Shown: positions 1-6,120, counted from the stretch's first letter. The stretch is DNA of 6,585 bases from Planctomycetota bacterium (GCA_029573975.1 JAKQBU010000567.1:1-6585); one strand, 5' to 3'. A program made the numbers and translations. Notes: generated by a model from the sequence alone, not told the origin.

Positions 1-52
1 AATTTTCAGGAACCAATTTCCTTCGCCCTTTATAACAGGACTTGCTTATGTT

Positions 53-1000
53 TTATCGAGCCGCCGTGGCAGCCGTCAAGTCTGCCTTCATGTCCAGGCA
101 GGCCTTTTCAATACATTTTTCCCAGTTGTCGCCGAACTCACCCTTGTATTTGGGATCATTGAAGGCGTATAAAATCGATCGGGACGCACTCACCAGCGCC
201 CCGGTACCGTCTTCCTTGCAGAAAGACAGGCAATTGCCCGCCGAGGCTCCCTGCGCCCCGTAACCAGGCACCAGAAAGATAATATGCGGATATTGCTCAC
301 GCAACGCCTTCGCCCGCTCCGCCTCCAGCCCCCCTACCACCATGCCGACATTGCTGTAGCCACTGGTCCCCATCCGCTGCGGCTCACAGGCCAGCGTCGC
401 CACCTGTTCCGCCAGCAGTTCATAGAATTTCTTGCCGTCCGCATTGGCAAAATCCAGCAATTCCTGGGCCGATGCATTGCTGGCGCGTACCCACACAAAA
501 ATACCTTTCCCCTCCTGCTGGGCCGCATCGGCAAAAGGCAATATCCCGCCCAAACCGGCAAAACCGTTCACCGTAATCGCATCCGGACCTACCAGATCCT
601 CCATATCCACAAAATCCGGATTCTTGATATGTGCGCTGGCGTATGCCTCCGCCGTATTACCTACATCCCCGCGCTTCACATCCCCAATCACCTCCAGCCC
701 CAGATCATCCGCTTCCTGAATCAGGGAATAGTAATTTTCCACCCCTTCCCAGTAATATTTCTCAAAAAATGCCGAATTTATCTTCACCGCCGGTACCAGG
801 GGAGCCACAATTCGCAATACTTTGGTGCAGAACTCAAAAATCGCGTCGCTGGCAGCCTCCACGTCCATTTCGTCATTGAGATCTTTGCGGTTGATTATCT
901 TTTTAGGAAGTTGGGAATACACCGGATCGATCCCTACCATCGCCGGGGTGCCTTTTTCCTGTATTGCCTTGGTCAAACGATCCGCAAAATGATCGGCCAT
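53..1000 (-). CDS. pyrF: Orotidine 5'-phosphate decarboxylase, type 2
   Basis: This cytoplasmic enzyme decarboxylates orotidine 5'-phosphate to UMP, the last step of de novo pyrimidine synthesis. The 315-residue product matches the longer type-2 subfamily; type-1 enzymes have about 230-240 residues. Visible landmarks are MVGIDP near residues 21-26, VKIN with substrate-contacting Lys73, and the catalytic signature GDVKRGD at 106-112 (Asp107, Lys109, Asp112). Also present are ITVNGFAG at 142-149 and the phosphate-binding region VPGYGAQG at 244-251, followed by SASRSI at 271-276. The ATG at 998-1000 is preceded on the minus strand by AAAGGA (1008-1013) with a 7-nt spacer, which supports this start. 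It is transcribed away from the sugar cluster, with its own likely promoter at 1085-1112. No frameshift or missing catalytic residue is seen, so the assignment is firm. Confidence 0.96.
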   Translation of the reverse strand: MADHFADRLTKAIQEKGTPAMVGIDPVYSQLPKKIINRKDLNDEMDVEAASDAIFEFCTKVLRIVAPLVPAVKINSAFFEKYYWEGVENYYSLIQEADDLGLEVIGDVKRGDVGNTAEAYASAHIKNPDFVDMEDLVGPDAITVNGFAGLGGILPFADAAQQEGKGIFVWVRASNASAQELLDFANADGKKFYELLAEQVATLACEPQRMGTSGYSNVGMVVGGLEAERAKALREQYPHIIFLVPGYGAQGASAGNCLSFCKEDGTGALVSASRSILYAFNDPKYKGEFGDNWEKCIEKACLDMKADLTAATAAR

Positions 1001-1043
1001 TTTGCATTCCTTTCTGCTGTAAAATACGTAATTACCTATCTTA

Positions 1044-1060
1044 AAAGCCCATACGGCTTT
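1044..1060 (-). other. Small hairpin in the pyrF leader
   Basis: On the minus strand AAAGCC, a 5-nt loop and GGCTTT form a 6-bp stem followed by TTTTAA. It lies between the predicted promoter and the ribosome binding site of pyrF. The stem is short and the T run is only four or five bases, so it is at best a weak attenuator-like element. Its function is unknown. Confidence 0.25.
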
Positions 1061-1084
1061 CAGTTACACACTTCCAAACCATAA

Positions 1085-1112
1085 ACTATACCCACTCTCC
1101 GACAGATGGCAA
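1085..1112 (-). promoter_or_regulatory. Probable sigma70-type promoter of pyrF
   Basis: Read on the minus strand, TTGCCA (plus-strand 1107-1112) and TATAGT (plus-strand 1085-1090) are separated by 16 bp. Each hexamer matches the consensus at five of six positions. Transcription would start near 1078, giving a pyrF leader of roughly 78 nt. The evidence is consensus match and position only. Confidence 0.55.
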
Positions 1113-1224
1113 GTGGGAATTCCAGATTTTTAGAAACAATCTTGGGGATGGGAATCTATACGAATTATCCGCGATCCTCCAGCACCAGGCCACGATCTAC
1201 CCCCGCCCGACGGAAAGCTCTGTT

Positions 1225-1389
1225 TTAGAAGCGACTGGGAAACATCGGGAAAACCGCAATAGGAAATAGGGGAAAAAAACATACAACCTCGACCGAACCG
1301 TCAAATTTAGTCATAGCATATGGCACAAAAATTTTCTTTTCACGAGCAAAATCATAGAGCCATCCCACCCTGCTTCTATCTGCAATAAC
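1225..1389 (-). pseudogene. Possible degraded or very small gene in the spacer
   Basis: On the minus strand a frame is open for 54 codons between the TAA at 1390-1392 and the TAA at 1225-1227. Its first half reads like real protein (for example WLYDFAREKK, then MTKFDGSVEVV). The second half turns into a Phe/Pro-rich string. After the stop the same frame continues with AFRRAGVDRGLVLEDRG before another stop. A GTG at 1366-1368 could start a 47-residue product, but no convincing ribosome binding site precedes it. I do not recognise a family. It could be a relic of a decayed gene, or chance; confidence is low. Confidence 0.2.
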
Positions 1390-1408
1390 TTATTTAGCAA
1401 TTACTTAT
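1382..1408. repeat. Tandem 12-bp repeat, 15-bp period, possible operator
   Basis: GCAATAACTTAT (1382-1393) and GCAATTACTTAT (1397-1408) match at 11 of 12 positions, with starts 15 bp apart. They lie about 190-220 bp upstream of the hydrolase gene and about 45 bp before a TTGACA hexamer. The arrangement could be a pair of direct half-sites for a transcription factor controlling the sugar operon. AT-rich sequence makes chance repeats more likely, so this is only a candidate. Confidence 0.35.
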
Positions 1409-1450
1409 AATTTTCAAACTGCATATCGATCTGCGGCTGACAAATAATAG

Positions 1451-1479
1451 TTGACATAAATGAGTAATATTGATAGTTA
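1451..1479 (+). promoter_or_regulatory. Candidate promoter for the sugar operon
   Basis: A perfect TTGACA lies at 1451-1456 in the AT-rich spacer. Downstream the best -10-like choices are poor: GATAGT at 1472-1477 with a 15-bp gap, or TAGTTA at 1474-1479 with a 17-bp gap. The weak -10 would fit a promoter that needs an activator. If used, the hydrolase gene would have a leader of more than 100 nt. A separate TATGAT at 1580-1585 lies only 14 nt before the ATG and lacks a recognisable -35. Confidence 0.35.
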
Positions 1480-1599
1480 TTCCTGAATTATTCGGTTTTT
1501 GATTAGCTGTTTACGAGCAAAAAAATCAATACGAAATGCCTCATTCCGAAAAAGCGGAAGGGTTCGCATATACGATTGATATGATACAAAAGAACCTTT

Positions 1600-2400
1600 A
1601 TGGTCCTGCTAAAAGATCAAATCGTGAAACAAACCGTGCCAGCCGGCAAAATCGCCCTATGGTGGATCGGTCAAATCGGATTTATTTTTAAAAGCCCGCG
1701 GGGAAAAATCATCGTCGTCGATCCCTATCTTACCAATAGCTGCAAAGAGATCATCGGCGACCGGGAAGGGTATGATATGGACCGGATGGTTCCTCCCCCC
1801 CTGTCTCCAGCGGACCTGGCGGTCGCGGACCTGTATGCCGTCACGCACGGCCACATGGACCATCTGGACCCCGAAACGGTAAAGGGGTATCAGGCGGCCG
1901 GGGGAATGGGACCTTATCTGGCGCCCTGTGAAACGGTGGCCAAACTGCAAAAGCTGGGGGCAGCCGCTAATCAGATTGAACCAACCTGGCCCAACAAAGT
2001 GTTCCATCTGGACGATTTCCGGATCCGGGCCACGTTTGCGATTCCCTATGCCGGCGATGATCTGGGGCATGTAGGTTATCTGGTCAGCGTGGAGGGTGGG
2101 CCGACGGTATATGTGACCGGCGACACCGGCTATCACAAAATTATCGCTGATTCCGTGGGCGAACATAAACCCGATGTGCTTTTGGCCGCTATCAATGGCA
2201 CCTTCAATAATCTGGGACCGGCCGAAGCGGCCCTGTTAGGCAAACAAATCGATGCCAGGGTTATCATCCCCTGTCATTACGATATTTTCCCCTGCAATCA
2301 AGTCAACCCCCACTTACTGCAAACCAATCTGCAAATACTGGGTATAGGTCAGAGGTATAAGGAATTAAAGCACGGAGAGTGTTTCCTTTATCCTGATTAA
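1600..2400 (+). CDS. UlaG-like metallo-beta-lactamase-fold hydrolase
   Basis: This is a predicted cytoplasmic metal-dependent hydrolase of the UlaG-like branch (COG2220 type); UlaG itself opens L-ascorbate-6-phosphate lactone. The signature HGHMDH at residues 83-88 gives ligands His83, His85, Asp87 and His88. His157 (DLGHVGY), Asp175 (TGDTG) and His226 (IPCHYD) complete a likely two-metal site. The N-terminal WWIGQIGFIF and VDPYLTN segments are typical of the fold. At 266 residues it is shorter than E. coli UlaG, so the substrate need not be ascorbate. No signal peptide is seen. The ATG at 1600 is the best start available, but it has only a poor ribosome binding site (AAAAGAA). As first gene of the operon it probably opens a lactone or a cyclic ketone, or hydrolyses a related sugar intermediate; that role is inferred from context. 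Confidence 0.85.
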   Translation: MVLLKDQIVKQTVPAGKIALWWIGQIGFIFKSPRGKIIVVDPYLTNSCKEIIGDREGYDMDRMVPPPLSPADLAVADLYAVTHGHMDHLDPETVKGYQAAGGMGPYLAPCETVAKLQKLGAAANQIEPTWPNKVFHLDDFRIRATFAIPYAGDDLGHVGYLVSVEGGPTVYVTGDTGYHKIIADSVGEHKPDVLLAAINGTFNNLGPAEAALLGKQIDARVIIPCHYDIFPCNQVNPHLLQTNLQILGIGQRYKELKHGECFLYPD

Positions 2401-2477
2401 AACCAGGTTGTCGTACCATTGGATATTTTACATTGACGGATAAAAACGAGGACAAAACATGAAGAACACGAAGAACC

Positions 2478-2483
2478 GAGGAG
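2478..2483 (+). promoter_or_regulatory. Ribosome binding site deciding the E1 alpha start
   Basis: GAGGAG at 2478-2483 stands 8 nt before the ATG at 2492. It is stronger than GAGG at 2448-2451, which stands 7 nt before the in-frame ATG at 2459. The 11 extra residues of the longer form are hydrophilic (KNTKNRGDE) and precede the segment where E1 alpha proteins normally begin (LTTEDLLKMYR). Both starts remain possible. Confidence 0.55.
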
Positions 2484-2491
2484 ATGAGGTC

Positions 2492-3475
2492 ATGGCAGGT
2501 CTGACGACCGAGGACCTGCTCAAGATGTACCGGCTGATGCTCTTTGGCCGCCGGTATGCCGAAAGTGTCAACCGCTGGTGGCAGGAACGCCGCATTCCCC
2601 AGCTTCCCTATCTCAGCATGGGCCAGGAAGCGGTCGGGGTCGGCACCTGCTACGGCCTGCGGCCCAGCGACTGGATTATGCCCTCCCTGCGAACCAATGA
2701 GGTGTACTGGACGCGGGGGGTCACGGTCCTGGAACAGTTCCACGGCATGATGGGCAATGTCAAAAGCATAACCGGCGGCAGAGAAACCTCCAATCACGCT
2801 GCCTATCCCCACAAAGGGATCCTGGTGGGTACGGGAATGATCGGCAGCCAGATCCCGGTGGCGGTGGGCGCGGCCTTTGCCCTCCAGCAGCAGGGCAAAG
2901 ACAGCGTGGTCGTTTGTTATTTTGGCGACGGCGGGTCCAACCGGGGCGACTTCCACGAAGCGCTCAATCTGGCCGCCATATTCAAGGCCCCTGTCATTTT
3001 TGTGTGCGAAAATAACGCCTACGGCTTTACCGCACCGGCGGCGAATGTGGTATCGGTGAAAAACATTGCCGATCGGGCGGCCGCCTATACCATGCCCAGC
3101 CAAATTGTGGATGGCCAGGATGTCCTGGCGGTGTATCAGGCAACCCAGGAGGCGGTGAAGCGGGCCCGCAGCGGGGATGGCCCGACCCTGATCGAATGCA
3201 AGACGCATCGCTATCTGCCGCACTGCCCCGATGTCAAGGAAGAGCGCCCGGCGGAGTTTGTAGAGAAAATGCGGCAGCAGGATCCCATCCAGATTTTAGG
3301 TGAAAAACTGGAAAGGGAGGGACATTTAACCAAGGATAGCAAAGACGCGATGGATAAAGCCATTCGCAGCGAACTGGACGAGTCTCTGCGGCTGGCGGAG
3401 CGGGAGCCGCTTCCGGATCCCAAAGAAGCTTTCAAAAATATTTACCAGGAATCAGCGGAGGTGATGGGTATATGA
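2492..3475 (+). CDS. ThDP-dependent dehydrogenase-type E1, alpha subunit
   Basis: This is the alpha half of an alpha2beta2 thiamine-diphosphate enzyme of the pyruvate / acetoin / branched-chain 2-oxoacid dehydrogenase E1 family. It carries the diphosphate- and Mg-binding motif from GDGGSNRGDFHEALN to the closing ENN (about residues 145-175). It also has the family GGR..SNH segment (about 96-102) and the N-terminal LTTEDLLKMYRLM. At 327 residues it has family length. An in-frame upstream ATG at 2459, also with an SD-like GAGG, would add 11 residues. The mobile loop after TLIECKTHRY reads LPHCPDVKEERP: the loop His (244) is kept, but the usual Ser/Thr beside it is Cys and the loop looks short. 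It overlaps the beta gene by 4 nt (ATGA), so the subunits are probably translationally coupled. The substrate is unknown, and no E2 or E3 gene is in the window. Confidence 0.9.
   Translation: MAGLTTEDLLKMYRLMLFGRRYAESVNRWWQERRIPQLPYLSMGQEAVGVGTCYGLRPSDWIMPSLRTNEVYWTRGVTVLEQFHGMMGNVKSITGGRETSNHAAYPHKGILVGTGMIGSQIPVAVGAAFALQQQGKDSVVVCYFGDGGSNRGDFHEALNLAAIFKAPVIFVCENNAYGFTAPAANVVSVKNIADRAAAYTMPSQIVDGQDVLAVYQATQEAVKRARSGDGPTLIECKTHRYLPHCPDVKEERPAEFVEKMRQQDPIQILGEKLEREGHLTKDSKDAMDKAIRSELDESLRLAEREPLPDPKEAFKNIYQESAEVMGI
3457..3465 (+). promoter_or_regulatory. Very strong Shine-Dalgarno of the E1 beta gene
   Basis: GGAGGTGAT is a full 9-base complement to the usual 3' end of 16S rRNA, with 6 nt to the ATG at 3472. 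It lies inside the end of the alpha gene and would help secure balanced alpha and beta synthesis across the ATGA overlap. Confidence 0.8.
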
Positions 3476-4452
3476 AATCATTAACCGGTAATCAGATTTT
3501 GTGTCAGGCCCTGACCCAGGAAATGGAACAGGATAATTCGATCTTTCTGATTGGAGAAGATATCGGCCTGCTGGGAGGGATCTATCAGGTAAGCAAGGGG
3601 TTGTCAGACCGGTTTGGGAAAAACCGCGTGATCGATTCCCCCATTTCAGAGTCCGGCTTTGTCGGGATGGCCGTCGGCGCCGCCATGATGGGCATGCGTC
3701 CGGTGGTCGAACTGATGTTCGCCGACTTGTTCCCGGTCTGCATGGACCAGATCGTCAACACCGCCGCCAAGACCCGTTTTGTCACCAACGGCCTGATGCA
3801 TGTCCCTATGGTTATTCGCACCCCCACGATCAGCAACGTTACGGTTTACCAGAGCCAGACCTTCGAATCCTGGCTGGTCCACGTGCCGGGGCTGAAGGTG
3901 GTCATGCCGGCCAAACCCCTGGATGCCGGCCGCCTGCTGCTGACGGCCATTCGCGATCCCGATCCGGTGATTTTCATCGAAAACCGCTCGATCTACAAAA
4001 TGTCAGCCATGGTCCCGGACCGGTTGGAACCGATGCCGTTTGGCCAGGCGGACATCTCCCGGCAGGGAACCGACGTAACGGTGGTAAGCTGGGGGGCGAA
4101 CATGGTGAAAATGGCCGAAGACGCGGCCGACCAGTTGCAGCAGGAGGGCATCAGCGTCGAAGTCATCGACCCGCGTACCCTCGTTCCGTTTGACAAAGAT
4201 GCGGTGATCAACTCCGTCTGCAAAACCGGCCGCCTGGTAATCTTACACGAAGCGGTGCGGCGCTGTGGATTCGGAGCGGAAATTGCGGCCCTGGTCTCCG
4301 ACAGCAAGGCCTTCGACAATTTGAAGGCCCCCATAGCCCGCGTCGCCAATCCGGGCATACCCGTGGCCTTTAGCCGCGGATTGCATAAATACGCCTTGCC
4401 CAGCAGCGAGGATTTAATCGGTGCGATACACCGGGTCATGAAATATAATTGA
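3472..4452 (+). CDS. ThDP-dependent dehydrogenase-type E1, beta subunit
   Basis: This is the beta partner of the preceding gene, holding the pyrimidine-binding transketolase-like domain and the C-terminal transketolase domain. Visible landmarks are GEDIGLLGG at residues 28-36, RVIDSPISESGFVGMAVGAA at 52-71 (Glu60 is the conserved Glu that activates the cofactor), FADLFPVCMDQIVN at 83-96 and PGLKVVMPAKP at 139-149. The C-terminal domain has VIDPRTLVPFD at 231-241 and LHEAVRRCGFGAEIA at 258-272. At 326 residues the length is normal. Between RTP (116-118) and FESW (131-134), family members have a glycine-rich stretch and an HS[QD] triplet; here the stretch reads TISNVTVYQSQT, so the Gly cluster is lost and the His is Gln. 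That His is an active-site residue in pyruvate dehydrogenase E1, so the reaction may differ. The family is certain and the substrate is not known. Confidence 0.9.
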   Translation: MKSLTGNQILCQALTQEMEQDNSIFLIGEDIGLLGGIYQVSKGLSDRFGKNRVIDSPISESGFVGMAVGAAMMGMRPVVELMFADLFPVCMDQIVNTAAKTRFVTNGLMHVPMVIRTPTISNVTVYQSQTFESWLVHVPGLKVVMPAKPLDAGRLLLTAIRDPDPVIFIENRSIYKMSAMVPDRLEPMPFGQADISRQGTDVTVVSWGANMVKMAEDAADQLQQEGISVEVIDPRTLVPFDKDAVINSVCKTGRLVILHEAVRRCGFGAEIAALVSDSKAFDNLKAPIARVANPGIPVAFSRGLHKYALPSSEDLIGAIHRVMKYN

Positions 4453-4457
4453 ATCCC

Positions 4458-5387
4458 ATGGCAGGAAAAATTGTCATAGCCGGAAGTTGTTTGGTGGCTT
4501 TGTCGATGAAGGGCCGGCGGTTTCCCACCGTCGGTGAAACGGTAGCCGCCGACACCTTTATCAGCGAAGCGGGCGGCAAGGGGACCAATCAGGCCCTGGC
4601 AGCCGCCCGGCTGGGAAGTGAGGTAGCCATCATCGGCTGTGTCGGGGATGATATTTACGGCCAGAGTGTCCGCCAGACCTACCGGGAGTTTGGCGTAAAT
4701 ACTACCGGCTTGCGGACGGATCGTTCTGCCTGCACCGGGGCCGCTTTCGTACTCATCAACCGCGAAGGCAAAAATATGATTATGATGGCGCCGGGTGCTA
4801 ACTTTCGCTTCACGCCGAACGATTTTGACAAAAATGTTCCCCTGATCAAAAACAGCAGCATCATCGGATTTCAACTGGAAATCAACCAGGACTTCGTGGA
4901 ATACGGCATCAAAAAGGCGCATACGCTGGGGATCAAGACCCTGCTGGACCCGGCCCCCGCCGGCCCGATAGACCCTTCCGTTTATGCGTATCTGGATTTT
5001 ATCAAGCCCAACGAAACCGAAGCAGCCTTTCTGACCGGTATCTCCGTTACGGATAGGGATTCGGCCTTCCAGGCGGCCCAATGGTTTTTCGACCAAGGGG
5101 TCAAAAACACGATTATTACCCTGGGGGAAAACGGGGTTATCGTGTTAAACCGGGAAATCAGAAAACACATAATTCCGCCGAAAGTGGAAGCCCTTGATTC
5201 CACCGCGGCCGGCGACATTTTTTGCGGCGCACTCATGCATTGCCTGGCGGAAGGCATGGATTTCGAGCCGTCGGTTCAATTTGCCGTGTACGCCTCCGCC
5301 CGGTCGGTACTGACCCTCGGTGCGATCAACGCCATGCCGGCCAGACAGGAAGTTCTTGAATTCCGAAACCAATGCAACAAACAATAA
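4458..5387 (+). CDS. Ribokinase-family (PfkB) sugar kinase
   Basis: This enzyme should transfer phosphate from ATP to a hydroxyl of a sugar or sugar acid. It has the PfkB signatures GGKGTNQALAAARLG (39-53) and DSTAAGDIFCGAL (247-259, catalytic base Asp253), plus QLE at 139-141 and KPNETEA at 183-189. The layout is closest to ribokinase. In E. coli ribokinase the first strand carries GSINAD, whose Asn and Asp bind ribose; here it reads GSCLVA, replacing them with Leu and Ala. The substrate is therefore probably not plain ribose, and D-ribokinase should not be assigned. I chose the ATG 6 nt after the beta-subunit stop (309 residues). A TTG at 4449 overlapping that stop would add three residues. 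Neither start has a clear ribosome binding site, so translation probably depends on coupling to the upstream gene. Confidence 0.88.
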   Translation: MAGKIVIAGSCLVALSMKGRRFPTVGETVAADTFISEAGGKGTNQALAAARLGSEVAIIGCVGDDIYGQSVRQTYREFGVNTTGLRTDRSACTGAAFVLINREGKNMIMMAPGANFRFTPNDFDKNVPLIKNSSIIGFQLEINQDFVEYGIKKAHTLGIKTLLDPAPAGPIDPSVYAYLDFIKPNETEAAFLTGISVTDRDSAFQAAQWFFDQGVKNTIITLGENGVIVLNREIRKHIIPPKVEALDSTAAGDIFCGALMHCLAEGMDFEPSVQFAVYASARSVLTLGAINAMPARQEVLEFRNQCNKQ

Positions 5388-5391
5388 GGAG
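5386..5391 (+). promoter_or_regulatory. Ribosome binding site of deoC overlapping the kinase stop
   Basis: AAGGAG shares its first two bases with the TAA stop of the kinase gene and stands 5 nt before the deoC ATG at 5397. This fixes the deoC start and suggests tight coupling of the two genes. Confidence 0.75.
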
Positions 5392-5396
5392 CGATT

Positions 5397-6083
5397 ATGT
5401 GGACTAGAGAAAAGGTAGCGGCCACGATTGACCATGCGGTTTTGAAGCCGTCTTTCACCGATCAGGATATCATCGAGGGCTGCCGTGTAGGCAAAAAATA
5501 CCAGGTGGCCACCGTCTGTGTCCGCCCCAGCGATGTGGCGACCGCCCGAAAGCAGCTGGAGGGCAGTAAAGTCAAGGTTTCCGCGGTGGTGGGTTTTCCC
5601 CACGGGACCAGCCGCACGGAGGTCAAGGTTCTGGAAGCCGCTCTGGCGATGGAGGACGGCGCCCGGGAGCTGGATATGGTGATGAACATCGGGAAATTTC
5701 TGTCCGGTCTGTATGACTATGTCCGCCGCGACATCCAGGCCGTCGTCGAGGAGGCGCACCGCCGCCAGGTACTGGTAAAAGTCATTTTCGAAACCTGCTT
5801 GTTAACGCTGGATCAGGTGGCCAAAGCCACCGAGCTGGCCATCGAGGCGGGCGCCGATTTCGTTAAGACCTCGACCGGCTTTGCCGAAGGCCCGGCCACC
5901 CCCGAAGTGGTGGCGGTCATGCTCAAAACGGCGGCCGGCCGGATCAGGGTAAAACCCTCCGGCGGCATACGCAGCTATGAAACAGCCGTCGCTTTTCTCC
6001 AGCAGGGAGCCGACCGTCTGGGAGTCGGTTCGACGGAGGCCGTACTCGAAGGCGCTCCCGTAGCGGATAACGATAAGTATTGA
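5397..6083 (+). CDS. deoC: Deoxyribose-phosphate aldolase-type class I aldolase
   Basis: DeoC enzymes cleave 2-deoxyribose 5-phosphate to glyceraldehyde 3-phosphate and acetaldehyde through a Schiff base. All main landmarks are present: IDHAVLKP at residues 11-18, TVCVRP at 39-44, VVGFPHG at 64-70 and ELDMVMNIG at 91-99 (Asp93, proton relay). Further along are VKVIFETCLL at 127-136, ADFVKTSTGF at 153-162 (Lys157 forms the Schiff base), VKPSGGI at 185-191 (Lys186) and a glycine/serine phosphate-binding end at 205-212. The usual VKASGGI reads VKPSGGI. At 228 residues the length is typical and the gene is intact. It sits 9 nt after the kinase gene, so the kinase product is likely its substrate or one step before it. 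The fold and chemistry are secure, but the natural substrate may differ from deoxyribose phosphate because of the altered kinase. Confidence 0.92.
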   Translation: MWTREKVAATIDHAVLKPSFTDQDIIEGCRVGKKYQVATVCVRPSDVATARKQLEGSKVKVSAVVGFPHGTSRTEVKVLEAALAMEDGARELDMVMNIGKFLSGLYDYVRRDIQAVVEEAHRRQVLVKVIFETCLLTLDQVAKATELAIEAGADFVKTSTGFAEGPATPEVVAVMLKTAAGRIRVKPSGGIRSYETAVAFLQQGADRLGVGSTEAVLEGAPVADNDKY

Positions 6084-6120
6084 CGGATCGTAAAAAATAG
6101 TAGCCATACCCTCGTGGTGG

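Larger units (their letters stand above)
1001..1599. other. Divergent AT-rich intergenic region
   Basis: This roughly 600-bp spacer separates pyrF from the sugar operon. It contains the pyrF ribosome binding site, leader hairpin and promoter, a locally GC-rich patch near 1165-1215, the possible gene relic at 1225-1389, the 12-bp tandem repeat and the TTGACA box. It also has a 10-base direct repeat ACGAGCAAAA (1342-1351 and 1513-1522). A 5-bp hairpin TTCCG/CGGAA lies at 1544-1559. I see no tRNA, riboswitch or mobile-element ends. Confidence 0.6.

Noticed and set aside
8..22. AGGAA/TTCCT hairpin after the pyrF stop, considered as its terminator
   Set aside because: The stem is only 5 bp, AT-rich, and no T run follows it on the minus strand.
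284..1084. 266-codon plus-strand frame running opposite pyrF
   Set aside because: It is antisense to an unmistakable pyrF, is rich in His/Arg/Ile strings without any motif, and has no ribosome binding site.
1321..1336. TGGCAC followed by TTTTC, considered as a sigma54 promoter
   Set aside because: The essential GC of the -12 element is missing (TTTTC in place of TTGCA).
1342..1522. 10-base direct repeat ACGAGCAAAA (1342-1351 and 1513-1522) as an element end
   Set aside because: It is only 10 bases, A-rich, with no transposase, inverted ends or target duplication between the copies.
1600..2400. Naming the hydrolase UlaG (ascorbate-6-phosphate lactonase)
   Set aside because: The protein is much shorter than E. 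coli UlaG and no other ascorbate-pathway gene is nearby. Only the superfamily is supported.
2303..3223. 306-codon minus-strand frame opposite the E1 alpha gene
   Set aside because: It is the mirror of a clear ThDP-enzyme gene in GC-rich DNA. The translation is His/Gly/Arg-rich with no recognisable domain.
2492..4452. Naming the E1 pair PdhAB or AcoAB
   Set aside because: No E2/E3 gene is visible and active-site loops differ from both families.
3993..5096. 367-codon minus-strand frame opposite the E1 beta and kinase genes
   Set aside because: It spans two genes with clear family motifs and has no motif of its own; it is a by-product of codon bias.
4458..5387. Naming the kinase RbsK or DeoK
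   Set aside because: The sugar-contacting Asn and Asp of ribokinase are absent, so the substrate cannot be assigned from sequence.
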